A stretch of 23,078 nt of DNA from Methanobacteriota archaeon (lineage in GTDB: Archaea > Halobacteriota > Methanosarcinia > Methanosarcinales > Methanoperedenaceae): the NCBI GenBank assembly GCA_018900975.1, contig JAHIFK010000151.1, positions 1 through 23,078 of the forward strand. The letters run 5' to 3'. How positions within the stretch are numbered: the stretch's first letter is position 1; each line of letters begins with the position of its first letter. Positions 13,950-21,082 of the stretch are shown here, piece after piece. The notes beneath the pieces are model-generated. The model worked only from the letters and a program-made list of their open reading frames with translations. It was not told where the DNA came from and made no database searches. Both the position numbers and the translations under genes were made by a program.

Positions 13950-15860
13950 TCAATCCACGATTTCCTTTCTCAACAGTACATAAGCAGTCCCCATTCCAGC
14001 AAGCCCGTACACCAGAAGCGGTATCAGGTACACATAAAATGCCTCAAATCCCTTCTGGTATATCAGCACTGTCTCAAGCGCCCTGATGCCCATAGTGATG
14101 GGAAGGGCGTTCCCAAGTATTATCATCAATTCAGGCATTGTCTCAAAGGGGAAGAAAACGCCAGAAAGGAAGAGCATGGGAATGCTCAGGACAAGCGTCA
14201 GCAGCATGGCAGTATTCTCGGATTCCGCAAGCGTGGCAAGCGCCATCCCGATACCGATAAATGCCGCGGCATAAACAAGGATGACAAGGAACAGCGAAGC
14301 CAGTTGACCTGTGGGGATCAAAATGCCGTAAAACACAAAGGCAACGACGATAAGTATGATCCCCTGCAAAAACGAGATAATGATCAGAGCAGCGGTTTTT
14401 TCAAAAAGGAACATACCAAGAGAGAGCGGCGTAAGGAGTGTCCGTATCAGTGTCTTCTTAGACCTCTCCTGCACAATGGTAATAGATGCCAGGAGGAACG
14501 AAATGAACATCAATACGATTGAAATGATGCCTGGCATCAGGAAATCAAGATAAGACCTCCCCTTGAACACTGGCTCTCTGTCAAGCTTTATAGGGGCGGC
14601 TATAACTGCGGGAGACCTTGCTATCACTTCTCCAATGAAAAGACCTGTCCTGTCAATGTCAGATGTCAGGGCAGAGGAACTGTTCATCATCTCAGCTGCA
14701 AGTTTCTCCATCTGGTTTGAGACATTGGCTGACTGGGTTTTAACATTTCCGAGTGAATCAATAGCTGTTTCGATGCTGGTGATGTTACCATGGATTTTTG
14801 ATATCTCAGATGTGTAATTACTTATCGACTCCTGCATTTTCTGGAGTTTTATATCAGTCAATACCAGTTTTTCATGCAGTTCGGCGCTTCTCTGGGAAAT
14901 GGTCGCAAGATTGTTATGCAGCGTCCTGATGCGCCCGGTTCTCTCAAGCATGAGCGCCCTTGTGTCCCTCAACTGCCTGATAGCAACCGCCATGGATACG
15001 CACTGCTGGATTGACGGGTCGATGCTGCATGTAAGATTATATGTCATGTGCAGCTGGGTCTGTACATCCTGCATTGAAGCGTCAGCGGCATCGATATTAT
15101 CTACCACGAGCTTCAGGTCGTCCCTTAATTCCGTAGTATCATTCTGGATAGAACTCACGTTCCTGTCCAGTTCCCGAAGCTCGTTGCGTGTAACATTGAT
15201 ATCTTCGGCACTCTTTAAGAGGTCTGTTCTCATCTGTCCAAGTGAATTTTTCATCACGCTTATTGACCCGTTGAGGCTGTCAACGTCGATATCATCCATC
15301 GAGGAAAGTGCATTCTTTGTATCACTGTTGAGACCAACAATGCTTCTGTTAATCATCACGACGCCTTCCTTTAACGGTTTCAGTTCAGACTCCATCTGTT
15401 TCAGGTTTTTCCAGAGTTTGCTTATGAAACCGAATGTGAGTTCATATGACATCTTCTCGGTGGTTGAAATGAATGCTGTTGAAATGATAGGAGATATCTG
15501 CACCCTTGAGTTATCAAGAAAGAGTTTCAAGGACTGGGTTTCATCTTCGGGGATGAAGATGCCTGCGCTGTATCTTCCTTTCCTGACACCTTCCTCTATG
15601 ACAGCAGGGTCAGAGGTGTTCTCATCAATTATTATGAACATCCCGCTACTGTTGAGTTCCTCAATTATCTTTTTCCCCTGATCCGACCCTCCGCCGACGC
15701 CCAGTTTCACGTCCCTGAGATTGCCTTCAGAGGCGCCTGAAAAGACAGACCCTATCAATACCATAATAAGTATCGGGGCGATGAATATCAGCATCAGCGT
15801 CTTCCTGTGGCGGATATACACCTTCAGGTCTTTTTTAATGACAGAAAAACTCAATGCCAT
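13950..15860 (-). CDS. ABC-2 type export permease with long helical external domain
   Basis: A 636-aa membrane protein. One transmembrane helix at about residues 22-41 is followed by a large external domain (44-436), and a C-terminal block of about five to six helices (440-636) contains the ABC-2 pattern with SGVFFPFETMP at about 566-576. The external domain starts with the usual ABC-2 alpha/beta part and continues from about 150 to 415 as Ser/Leu/Asp-rich heptad-like sequence, probably coiled coil, resembling YhgE/Pip-type proteins. It overlaps the ATPase gene upstream by 10 bases, so the two form one exporter. The substrate is unknown; lipids, peptides or antibiotics are typical for the family. 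No signal peptide is needed. Confidence 0.88.
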   Translation of the reverse strand: MALSFSVIKKDLKVYIRHRKTLMLIFIAPILIMVLIGSVFSGASEGNLRDVKLGVGGGSDQGKKIIEELNSSGMFIIIDENTSDPAVIEEGVRKGRYSAGIFIPEDETQSLKLFLDNSRVQISPIISTAFISTTEKMSYELTFGFISKLWKNLKQMESELKPLKEGVVMINRSIVGLNSDTKNALSSMDDIDVDSLNGSISVMKNSLGQMRTDLLKSAEDINVTRNELRELDRNVSSIQNDTTELRDDLKLVVDNIDAADASMQDVQTQLHMTYNLTCSIDPSIQQCVSMAVAIRQLRDTRALMLERTGRIRTLHNNLATISQRSAELHEKLVLTDIKLQKMQESISNYTSEISKIHGNITSIETAIDSLGNVKTQSANVSNQMEKLAAEMMNSSSALTSDIDRTGLFIGEVIARSPAVIAAPIKLDREPVFKGRSYLDFLMPGIISIVLMFISFLLASITIVQERSKKTLIRTLLTPLSLGMFLFEKTAALIIISFLQGIILIVVAFVFYGILIPTGQLASLFLVILVYAAAFIGIGMALATLAESENTAMLLTLVLSIPMLFLSGVFFPFETMPELMIILGNALPITMGIRALETVLIYQKGFEAFYVYLIPLLVYGLAGMGTAYVLLRKEIVD

Positions 15861-16783
15861 GCCTCCCCTGCCGCATGTATGAACACATCCTCAAGACTTG
15901 GACTTGAGGATTCAACGCTGTTTATTTTCTCACCATGAGATTTGAAAACGTCAAAGATATCCTGTGCAGGCAGTTCTTCACCCAATGTTATTTTCAATGC
16001 TGTATCACTAATGCTGCACGACCGTATCGCCTGAATGTGCTCTAAACTGCTTTTTATTATCCCGTAATTCCCTGGGCTGCTTGTTATCTGTAGCACTTTT
16101 TCACCAGCAGCTTCCTTAAGTTCCCCGGGTTTTCCCTCAACAACGATCTTTCCGCGGTTCATTATCAGGATCCTGTCGCACAGCGCGTCAGCCTCCTGCA
16201 TATAATGAGTTGTGATAAGTATCGTCGTGCCCTCCCTGTTCACTTCTCTTATCGTGTCCCACAGCGCCTGCCTGGAAACAGGGTCAAGTCCGACCGAGGG
16301 TTCATCCAGGATAAGCACGCGGGGTTTATGTACCAGCGCGCAGGCGATGTTAAGGCGCGTCTTCATGCCCCCTGACAGTGTGCCGCCTCTGCTATCTGTC
16401 TTCTCATCAAGCTTGAGCATCGAAAGGATATTGCTGCTCCGTTCTTTTATTTCAGGGCCAGGTACACGGTATAATGAACCGAAATACGTGAGATTCTCAT
16501 TCACTGTTAGATCTTCGTAGAAGCTGTTCTCCTGCGGAACGACACCGATTATCGAAAGAACATCCTTTTTTTGAGAGACAACATCCAGTCCTGCAATGAA
16601 TGCATGCCCTGATGTGGGTCGGGACTGGCATGACAGCACCCTTATGAGAGTAGACTTTCCCGCCCCGTTGGGACCAAGAAGACCGAATATGGTTCCCTTT
16701 TCGATATCAAGAGACACATCAAAAAGAGCCGTGAAATCCCCGTAGCTTTTTGACAGCGACCTGACTTCGATTATTTGTTCCAT
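15851..16783 (-). CDS. ABC-2 exporter ATP-binding protein
   Basis: A 310-aa ATPase with Walker A GPNGAGKST at residues 37-45, Q-loop Gln84 (VVPQENSFYEDLTVNENL), signature LSGGM at 136-140, Walker B VLILDEP at 156-162 and switch His193. The roughly 90-residue C-terminal extension is typical of ATPases of drug- or lipid-exporting ABC-2 systems (CcmA/NatA/DrrA type). A TTTATATAG promoter element sits about 40 bp upstream (16824-16832), and GGGGT precedes the ATG closely. It overlaps the permease gene by 10 bases. Each carrier subunit would pair as a dimer with the permease. The transported compound cannot be read from the sequence. Confidence 0.92.
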   Translation of the reverse strand: MEQIIEVRSLSKSYGDFTALFDVSLDIEKGTIFGLLGPNGAGKSTLIRVLSCQSRPTSGHAFIAGLDVVSQKKDVLSIIGVVPQENSFYEDLTVNENLTYFGSLYRVPGPEIKERSSNILSMLKLDEKTDSRGGTLSGGMKTRLNIACALVHKPRVLILDEPSVGLDPVSRQALWDTIREVNREGTTILITTHYMQEADALCDRILIMNRGKIVVEGKPGELKEAAGEKVLQITSSPGNYGIIKSSLEHIQAIRSCSISDTALKITLGEELPAQDIFDVFKSHGEKINSVESSSPSLEDVFIHAAGEAWH

Positions 16784-16998
16784 CGTTTACCCCTTTTTAT
16801 CTAATACTCTCCAATTATCATACTATATAAACTTTATTTCACAGAATTTTTCTGCTCTGAAATATGTTTGGAATTTGATTTAACAAAAACAAAATATTTT
16901 ACACCCACAGTTTTTCGAAAAGTTTATCCCATATAATTGGTATCAAACCATAACTAATCTTATACCGATTAAAGATTCATACTTTCTGGAGAGCAATA
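16784..16998. promoter_or_regulatory. Divergent promoter region between the exporter operon and mptA
   Basis: For the minus-strand exporter, the TATA box TTTATATAG lies at 16824-16832. For mptA, TATA-like CATATAATT lies at about 16930-16938 and a strong GGAGAG ribosome-binding site at 16988-16993. An imperfect dyad (ATTGGTAT near 16936, ATACCGAT near 16962) lies in the mptA leader and could be a regulator or RNA hairpin. No small gene is seen. Confidence 0.55.
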
Positions 16999-17952
16999 AT
17001 GGAACTTCCTGTTGTATACTTGCCCGATATACAGGCAAACCTGCCTGACATCCCCATTACATTAACAAGAGTAGGGGTCACGGATGTTAAGAAACTTGTT
17101 GAGGTAGCGCGAAAAGACAAACGCCCCATCGTACTTGTATCCACATTTGATATCTTTGTAGACCTGCCATCTGACAGGAAAGGCGCCAACCTTTCAAGGA
17201 ACTTTGAAGCGATAGACGAAGTGCTTGAACAGATGATAAAATCTCCTGTATATGAGATAGAAGACCTGTGCGGTGAAGTCTCAAAAAGGCTTATCGATAG
17301 ACACGAATACGCCCTCAATGCCGAGGTCAGGATGAAAGCAGAATACGTTGTTAAGCGTGAAACCCCGGTATCAAAGATAAGCTGCCAGGAAGTTGTCAAC
17401 ATCTTTGCAGAAGCAAGAGCCATAAGGGATAACGACCTGATAGTGAGAAAGATGATAGGCGCTGAAGTGCTTGGCATAACTGCATGCCCCTGCGCCCAGG
17501 AAATAATGCGTGATAAAGCCAAAAAGGAATTAAAAGCGCTTGGTGTTGAGGGAGATATTATAAAGAAGTTCCTTAACCGTGTACCCATGCCCACGCATAA
17601 CCAGAGGGGGCGCGGCATCATATCCATCGAGGTACAGGACACAAATTTTGTCTCACTTGACAGGATCATCAATATAATCGAGAACTCCATGAGTTCACAG
17701 ATGTTCGAACTATTAAAAAGAACGGATGAGGCGGCTGTTGTAGAACGTGCGCATAAAAATCCTAAATTCGTTGAGGACTGCGTAAGAGACATGGCTCAAA
17801 AGGTAGTGAAGGAGTTCCCCGAACTGCCGGATGATTCGATTATCATAATAAAACAGATCAACGAGGAAAGCATCCACCGTCACAATGCATTCGCAGAACG
17901 CACGTCAACCCTTGGAGAACTCAGGCACGAACTCAATAATATCGGTAAATGA
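16999..17952 (+). CDS. mptA: GTP cyclohydrolase MptA (type IB-like)
   Basis: A 317-aa Fe(II)-dependent GTP cyclohydrolase that makes 7,8-dihydroneopterin 2',3'-cyclic phosphate, the first step of tetrahydromethanopterin (tetrahydrosarcinapterin) synthesis in methanogenic archaea. Signatures are TACPCAQ at residues 161-167 (metal-ligand/catalytic Cys region), THNQRG at 199-204, and ESIHRHNAFAE at 290-300. Length fits the archaeal family (about 310-320). GGAGAG lies 5 bases before the ATG. The gene is monocistronic in appearance. Its last 20 bases overlap the end of a convergent gene. Its presence is the main support for a methanogen-type host, although archaea without methanogenesis that use methanopterin also carry it. 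Confidence 0.95.
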   Translation: MELPVVYLPDIQANLPDIPITLTRVGVTDVKKLVEVARKDKRPIVLVSTFDIFVDLPSDRKGANLSRNFEAIDEVLEQMIKSPVYEIEDLCGEVSKRLIDRHEYALNAEVRMKAEYVVKRETPVSKISCQEVVNIFAEARAIRDNDLIVRKMIGAEVLGITACPCAQEIMRDKAKKELKALGVEGDIIKKFLNRVPMPTHNQRGRGIISIEVQDTNFVSLDRIINIIENSMSSQMFELLKRTDEAAVVERAHKNPKFVEDCVRDMAQKVVKEFPELPDDSIIIIKQINEESIHRHNAFAERTSTLGELRHELNNIGK

Positions 17953-18250
17953 ACAGAACTTTTACAAACAATAGCGCCATAAATACAAATACTGCAATAA
18001 TAATTATATATATCGCATAAAGCCAGGCTTCCTTAAGTCCGAATACCTCCCTCCATGTTATCCTGTTGACGTCTTCCCAGTCCTTTTTGTACCATATGTC
18101 GCCGGGGGGCTGGTAGCGGCTGAACTTGTCCACATGACAGTCTTGGTCTCTTAATATGTCGTATGAATCAGGGCATTTTACTGCCTTACAGGTAAAGCGC
18201 CTCTGGCAGTCCAGATTGTGGGCAGGGTCTTTGTAAACATACTGTTCCAT
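17933..18250 (-). CDS. Hypothetical Cys-containing single-pass membrane protein
   Basis: A 105-aa protein with a polar N-terminal part holding Cys15, Cys21, Cys26 and Cys38, a Trp/Asp-rich middle, and one C-terminal transmembrane helix at about residues 76-100 followed by YRYY. The four cysteines (spacing 5-4-11) could form disulfides outside or bind metal inside; the topology is unknown and no family is recognised. A strong TATA-like TTTATATATTTAAA about 28 bp before the ATG fits a leaderless transcript. It converges on mptA and overlaps it by 20 bases, so the transcripts must run into each other. The gene is likely real given the promoter, but its function is open. Confidence 0.6.
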   Translation of the reverse strand: MEQYVYKDPAHNLDCQRRFTCKAVKCPDSYDILRDQDCHVDKFSRYQPPGDIWYKKDWEDVNRITWREVFGLKEAWLYAIYIIIIAVFVFMALLFVKVLFIYRYY

Positions 18251-18270
18251 ATATTTAATTAATTAGGATT

Positions 18271-18284
18271 TTTAAATATATAAA
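18271..18284. promoter_or_regulatory. TATA-like element between the 105-aa gene and the HgdB-like gene
   Basis: The AT-rich TTTAAATATATAAAC is centred 28 bp upstream of the 105-aa gene's start on the minus strand, an ideal leaderless distance. On the plus strand it is 58 bp before the HgdB-like ATG, which has no SD motif, so the same segment may serve both directions. Confidence 0.55.
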
Positions 18285-18335
18285 CATTGTGTGGAAAATA
18301 CTCATGCAAAAACATAAATTTACTGTTAGCATAAG

Positions 18336-19277
18336 ATGCCTGTGAAAAAAATCGGGATAACAGCCCTTGTTCCCCCTGAATTGATATTTTCCTGCGGCGT
18401 GACGCCCTTTGATGTCAATAATGTCATACCTGCATCAAGAAAATATCCGGGAAACAAGCTGTGCGCATGGACAGCCATCTGGAAGGATATGCTTGTCAAA
18501 AAAGAAATTGAAGTAGATTCCCTTGTCGTTGTTGCGGGGGGGGACTGCCATAATGCCCTTGTGGACGGACAGAAAGCGGCAATGAGCGGTATTCCCACAC
18601 ACTTTTTCTTCTACCCTTTCGATGGGGACCCGGAATATTTGGGATCGCAGTTGCACAGGCTTTCTCTATTTCTTGGCGGCATCAAATCCCCTGAAAAATT
18701 CAAGGAGATAGGGGAATTGAAAAAGCAGGGACAATTGTTAGATAAAAAAAGATGCAGCGGGAAGCTCTCATCAAGTGAAGCGTTCAGGATATTGATATCT
18801 TTCAGTGACCTTGCAGGCGACCTTGCAGGTTTTTCCATGATCATATCTGATTTGCAAGAAAAAGATATCGAAGTCAGGAACAGGGTTGCGCTGATAGGAG
18901 TGCCGCCTATATTTCATGACTTTCATGAGACTGCACAATCACTCGATCTTCAGATCGTGTTCGATGAACTTCCGTATGAATTCATAAGACATGGAGGGAG
19001 TAATATTCAGGAAATTGCGGTGAATTATTGCGGTTATACTTTTGCAAGACCTCTTGAGTTCAGGATAGACTTCCTTAAAAATGAACTCAAAAGACGAAGG
19101 GTGGATGGAGTGATCCATTATACGCAGTTCGCATGCCACCATATGCTTGAGGACGAAGTATTAAGAGAAAAACTTGATTATCCCATGCTAACGATCCAGG
19201 GAGACCTGCCTGGAAATACTCCGCAGCAGGTAAAATTAAGGCTTGAAGCCTTCAGGGAGATGCTTGATAGACAATGA
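18336..19277 (+). CDS. Solitary 2-hydroxyacyl-CoA dehydratase D-subunit-like (HgdB/BcrC-like) iron-sulfur protein
   Basis: A 313-aa protein of the HgdB/FldC/BcrB-C superfamily. These proteins hold a [4Fe-4S] or double-cubane cluster and receive one electron from an ATPase activator to carry out radical reductions. Candidate cluster cysteines are Cys43 (KLCAWTAIWKD), Cys71 (VVAGGDCHNALVDGQ) and Cys267 (HYTQFACHHMLED), each in the usual family position; Cys20, Cys140 and Cys232 are additional. It is shorter than HgdB (about 370-430) and has no partner alpha subunit here, so a classical dehydratase is unlikely. The activase gene starts in its stop codon (ATGA overlap). Homologous pairs exist in methanogens as uncharacterised proteins. 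The substrate is unknown. Confidence 0.85.
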   Translation: MPVKKIGITALVPPELIFSCGVTPFDVNNVIPASRKYPGNKLCAWTAIWKDMLVKKEIEVDSLVVVAGGDCHNALVDGQKAAMSGIPTHFFFYPFDGDPEYLGSQLHRLSLFLGGIKSPEKFKEIGELKKQGQLLDKKRCSGKLSSSEAFRILISFSDLAGDLAGFSMIISDLQEKDIEVRNRVALIGVPPIFHDFHETAQSLDLQIVFDELPYEFIRHGGSNIQEIAVNYCGYTFARPLEFRIDFLKNELKRRRVDGVIHYTQFACHHMLEDEVLREKLDYPMLTIQGDLPGNTPQQVKLRLEAFREMLDRQ

Positions 19278-19960
19278 TCGGACTGGATGTAGGCAGCACT
19301 GCTGCAAAAATGGTCTGGATAGAAAGCGGGGGTCTAAAATTTCGCATAACTTCTACCCACAACTGGAAAGAGCTTGTTGAAGGGATAGATGGTGATGAAA
19401 TAATTTCAACCGGATATTTCAGGAACTCTGTCCCACATCGTGCATCGCTTACAGAATTAACTGCGGCCATTTACGGGGTCAGGCATTATTTTCCAGATGC
19501 CGAGGTTATAGTGGATATCGGAGGACAGGATACAAAGGTGATCGATGTCAGGAATAATAACTTTATCATAAATGATAAATGCAGCGCTGGAACTGGCGCA
19601 TTTCTTGAGTTCGTGGCTAATTATTTCAAGATCGAACTTAATGAACTTGGTTCAATGCATGCGATGGCAAAGCGCATCCCTGATATTAACAATACATGCG
19701 GGGTATTTGCTCTTTCAGAGATGATATCGCAGCTTGTGGGGGGTTATTCAAAAGAAGAAGTGATCGCAGGCATGCATTATGCTTTTGCGCGCAGGATATC
19801 TTATATGATACCACAGGCGCATAAAGTTGTTCTAATTGGCGGAACGGTAAAAAATGAAGGCATGGTCGCTGCTTTAATGGACGTTTTGAACATCGATGTC
19901 CTCATACCTGATGAACCCCAGATCATTAATGCGCTGGGTGCATTAAAGTATTATTCCTAA
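19274..19960 (+). CDS. 2-hydroxyacyl-CoA dehydratase activase-like ATPase (BadF/BadG/HgdC family)
   Basis: A 228-aa ASKHA-fold ATPase. Phosphate-loop DVGSTAAK at residues 5-12, second loop DIGGQDTK at 81-88, KCSAGTGAFLE at 102-112 and TCGVFALSE at 141-149 are all family hallmarks. Cys103 and Cys142 are the residues that, one pair per monomer, ligate the single [4Fe-4S] cluster bridging the dimer. The protein should hydrolyse ATP to push an electron from this cluster into the upstream HgdB-like protein. It overlaps that gene by 4 bases, so stoichiometric coupled expression is expected. It is slightly shorter than HgdC (about 260) but complete in all motifs. Confidence 0.92.
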   Translation: MIGLDVGSTAAKMVWIESGGLKFRITSTHNWKELVEGIDGDEIISTGYFRNSVPHRASLTELTAAIYGVRHYFPDAEVIVDIGGQDTKVIDVRNNNFIINDKCSAGTGAFLEFVANYFKIELNELGSMHAMAKRIPDINNTCGVFALSEMISQLVGGYSKEEVIAGMHYAFARRISYMIPQAHKVVLIGGTVKNEGMVAALMDVLNIDVLIPDEPQIINALGALKYYS

Positions 19961-19972
19961 TATATCTTTATC

Positions 19973-20500
19973 TTAATATACTCTTATCGAACCTTTGGCG
20001 TATTCTGTGGGGAGCGTGCCCGGGTTGTCCGAAGAGATGACTACTCTGAAGTCGTAGTTCCCTATTTTATTGAATTTAACAACGATCTGACCGGCGGTGC
20101 CAAGTATCTGTTTATATGAGCCCATGATAAATTCCGGTTTTGGGCGATCAGGGTAATTAACTACTTTGATCAGGACTGTATTCCCAAGAGGGATTGATAT
20201 TTTATTCGGCATTGCCTGCCAGTTTATGATTTCGATGGTCTGTGCAGGTTTATCTTTTTCCGGGTCATAAATCTTAACCTCAAAATCAGGAACCTGGGTG
20301 GATGTTGGAGCTGGTGTCTGGGCAGTTGAAGCAGGTGAGGCTGTAACTTCCACTATCTTTTCGACTATTTTAGGCACCTCAATCGTGTTATTAATGTATT
20401 TAATTTCAGTCTCTGGTTGATGGATCACGTAACCTATTACGAGTCCGAGGATGAAGAACAATACTATAAGGGGATAAAACTTGCTGTCTTTTGATTCCAT
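19973..20500 (-). CDS. Membrane-anchored protein with ligand-less cupredoxin-like domain
   Basis: A 175-aa protein from the ATG at 20500, which has GGAG 8 bases upstream; the longer frame to 20527 lacks such a site. A transmembrane anchor (PLIVLFFILGLVIGYVIHQ, residues 10-28) is followed by a stalk with EVPKIVEKIVEVT, a Pro/Thr/Ala-rich linker (about 53-71), and a beta-sandwich domain from about 85 to 175 with the cupredoxin pattern 'P..I..PLGNTVLIKVVNY', then 'FNKIGNYDFRV' and a final strand. The Cys, His and Met copper ligands expected in the 'GxYxxxC' region are absent. It is extracytoplasmic by orientation and probably structural or a binding partner. It converges with the activase gene, 12 bp apart. 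Confidence 0.7.
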   Translation of the reverse strand: MESKDSKFYPLIVLFFILGLVIGYVIHQPETEIKYINNTIEVPKIVEKIVEVTASPASTAQTPAPTSTQVPDFEVKIYDPEKDKPAQTIEIINWQAMPNKISIPLGNTVLIKVVNYPDRPKPEFIMGSYKQILGTAGQIVVKFNKIGNYDFRVVISSDNPGTLPTEYAKGSIRVY

Positions 20501-20865
20501 GATCTTTACTCCACAACGCATCTTCAATTCTTTAATGAGTTAAATACATTTCGGGTTCAATATTTCATTATGTAGTCCCGAAAATATTTCATTGGTTCAA
20601 TATTCCGTTAGAGTGAACCAAAAGCAACAGAAATATATATTAGGAATTGATAAGAGTGCTCGATTGATAGCGTACGTTATTACCTGATGAACTATCATAA
20701 AAAAAATGGTGTACTGGAAGAGTGTCTACTGGTGTTGATGACATAGTATGTTTATTACAGGCACCAGACATAATCGAATAGAGCTTTAAGATTATTAATA
20801 AGGTAACTTATGGTGATTTTTAGTTTTTCCAGTAATAATCTAGATGAAATGGAGGCAAAAAAGAT
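20501..20865. other. Intergenic region with operator-like repeats
   Basis: About 365 bp between divergent genes. GGTTCAATATT occurs at 20554-20564 and again at 20594-20604. The second copy is the left arm of a perfect inverted repeat (TTGGTTCA at 20592-20599, TGAACCAA at 20614-20621, 14-base spacer). A TATA-like AATATATATTA follows near 20631-20641. The rest (about 20650-20845) shows no gene or recognisable remnant. Confidence 0.5.
20592..20621. promoter_or_regulatory. Operator-like inverted repeat TTGGTTCA-N14-TGAACCAA
   Basis: Perfect 8-bp arms; the left arm is part of an 11-bp unit repeated 40 bp upstream. It lies upstream of both the cupredoxin-like gene (minus) and a plus-strand TATA-like element, so it could control either. 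No regulator is known. Confidence 0.45.
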
Positions 20866-21043
20866 GTGGTAAACCTGATTAAGAAATCGAAACAGAGGAA
20901 AGAACTGCATCTTCGCATGAATGCCGTAGAAGCGCTGGGCAGGATAGGTGATAAAAGGGCCATAGAGCCGCTTATTCAGGCTTTAAAGGATAAAAACCAC
21001 GTTATCCGAAGGCTAGCTGCAAAAAATCTTGGCGAGATAGGAA
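20866..21043 (+). pseudogene. HEAT-repeat (PBS-lyase type) protein, 5' part, interrupted by a group II intron
   Basis: A GTG start at 20866 with GGAGG at 20851-20855 opens a frame containing MNAVEALGRIGDKRAIEPLI and then VIRRLAAKNLGEIG, one full PBS-lyase-type HEAT repeat plus the end of the next helix, before the intron boundary at 21043/21044. Such proteins are helical scaffolds for protein contacts. The frame formally continues 53 bases into the intron, but that sequence (RVKERSSNLP...) is intron domain VI, not HEAT. If the intron is removed at 23060/23061 the frame stays open into the last 18 bases of the window. Because the intron lies antisense to the gene it cannot be spliced from the HEAT transcript, so the gene is probably inactivated. 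Confidence 0.7.
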
Positions 21044-21082
21044 GTAGAGTAAAAGAGAGGTCTTCCAACCTCCCTCTCCTCA

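Noticed and set aside
14899..15681. Plus-strand frame of 260 codons inside the permease gene
   Set aside because: Ser-rich shadow of the coiled-coil coding region. The minus-strand frame has clear ABC-2 features and operon context.
16977..17792. Minus-strand frame of 271 codons opposite mptA
   Set aside because: Complement of a highly conserved enzyme gene with a strong ribosome-binding site; the translation is Ser/Leu/Thr-rich and unlike any family.
18336..19960. Assignment to the hydroxyglutaryl-CoA or benzoyl-CoA pathway
   Set aside because: No second subunit, CoA-transferase, decarboxylase or ring-cleavage gene is in the window, and the cluster subunit is too short for those enzymes.
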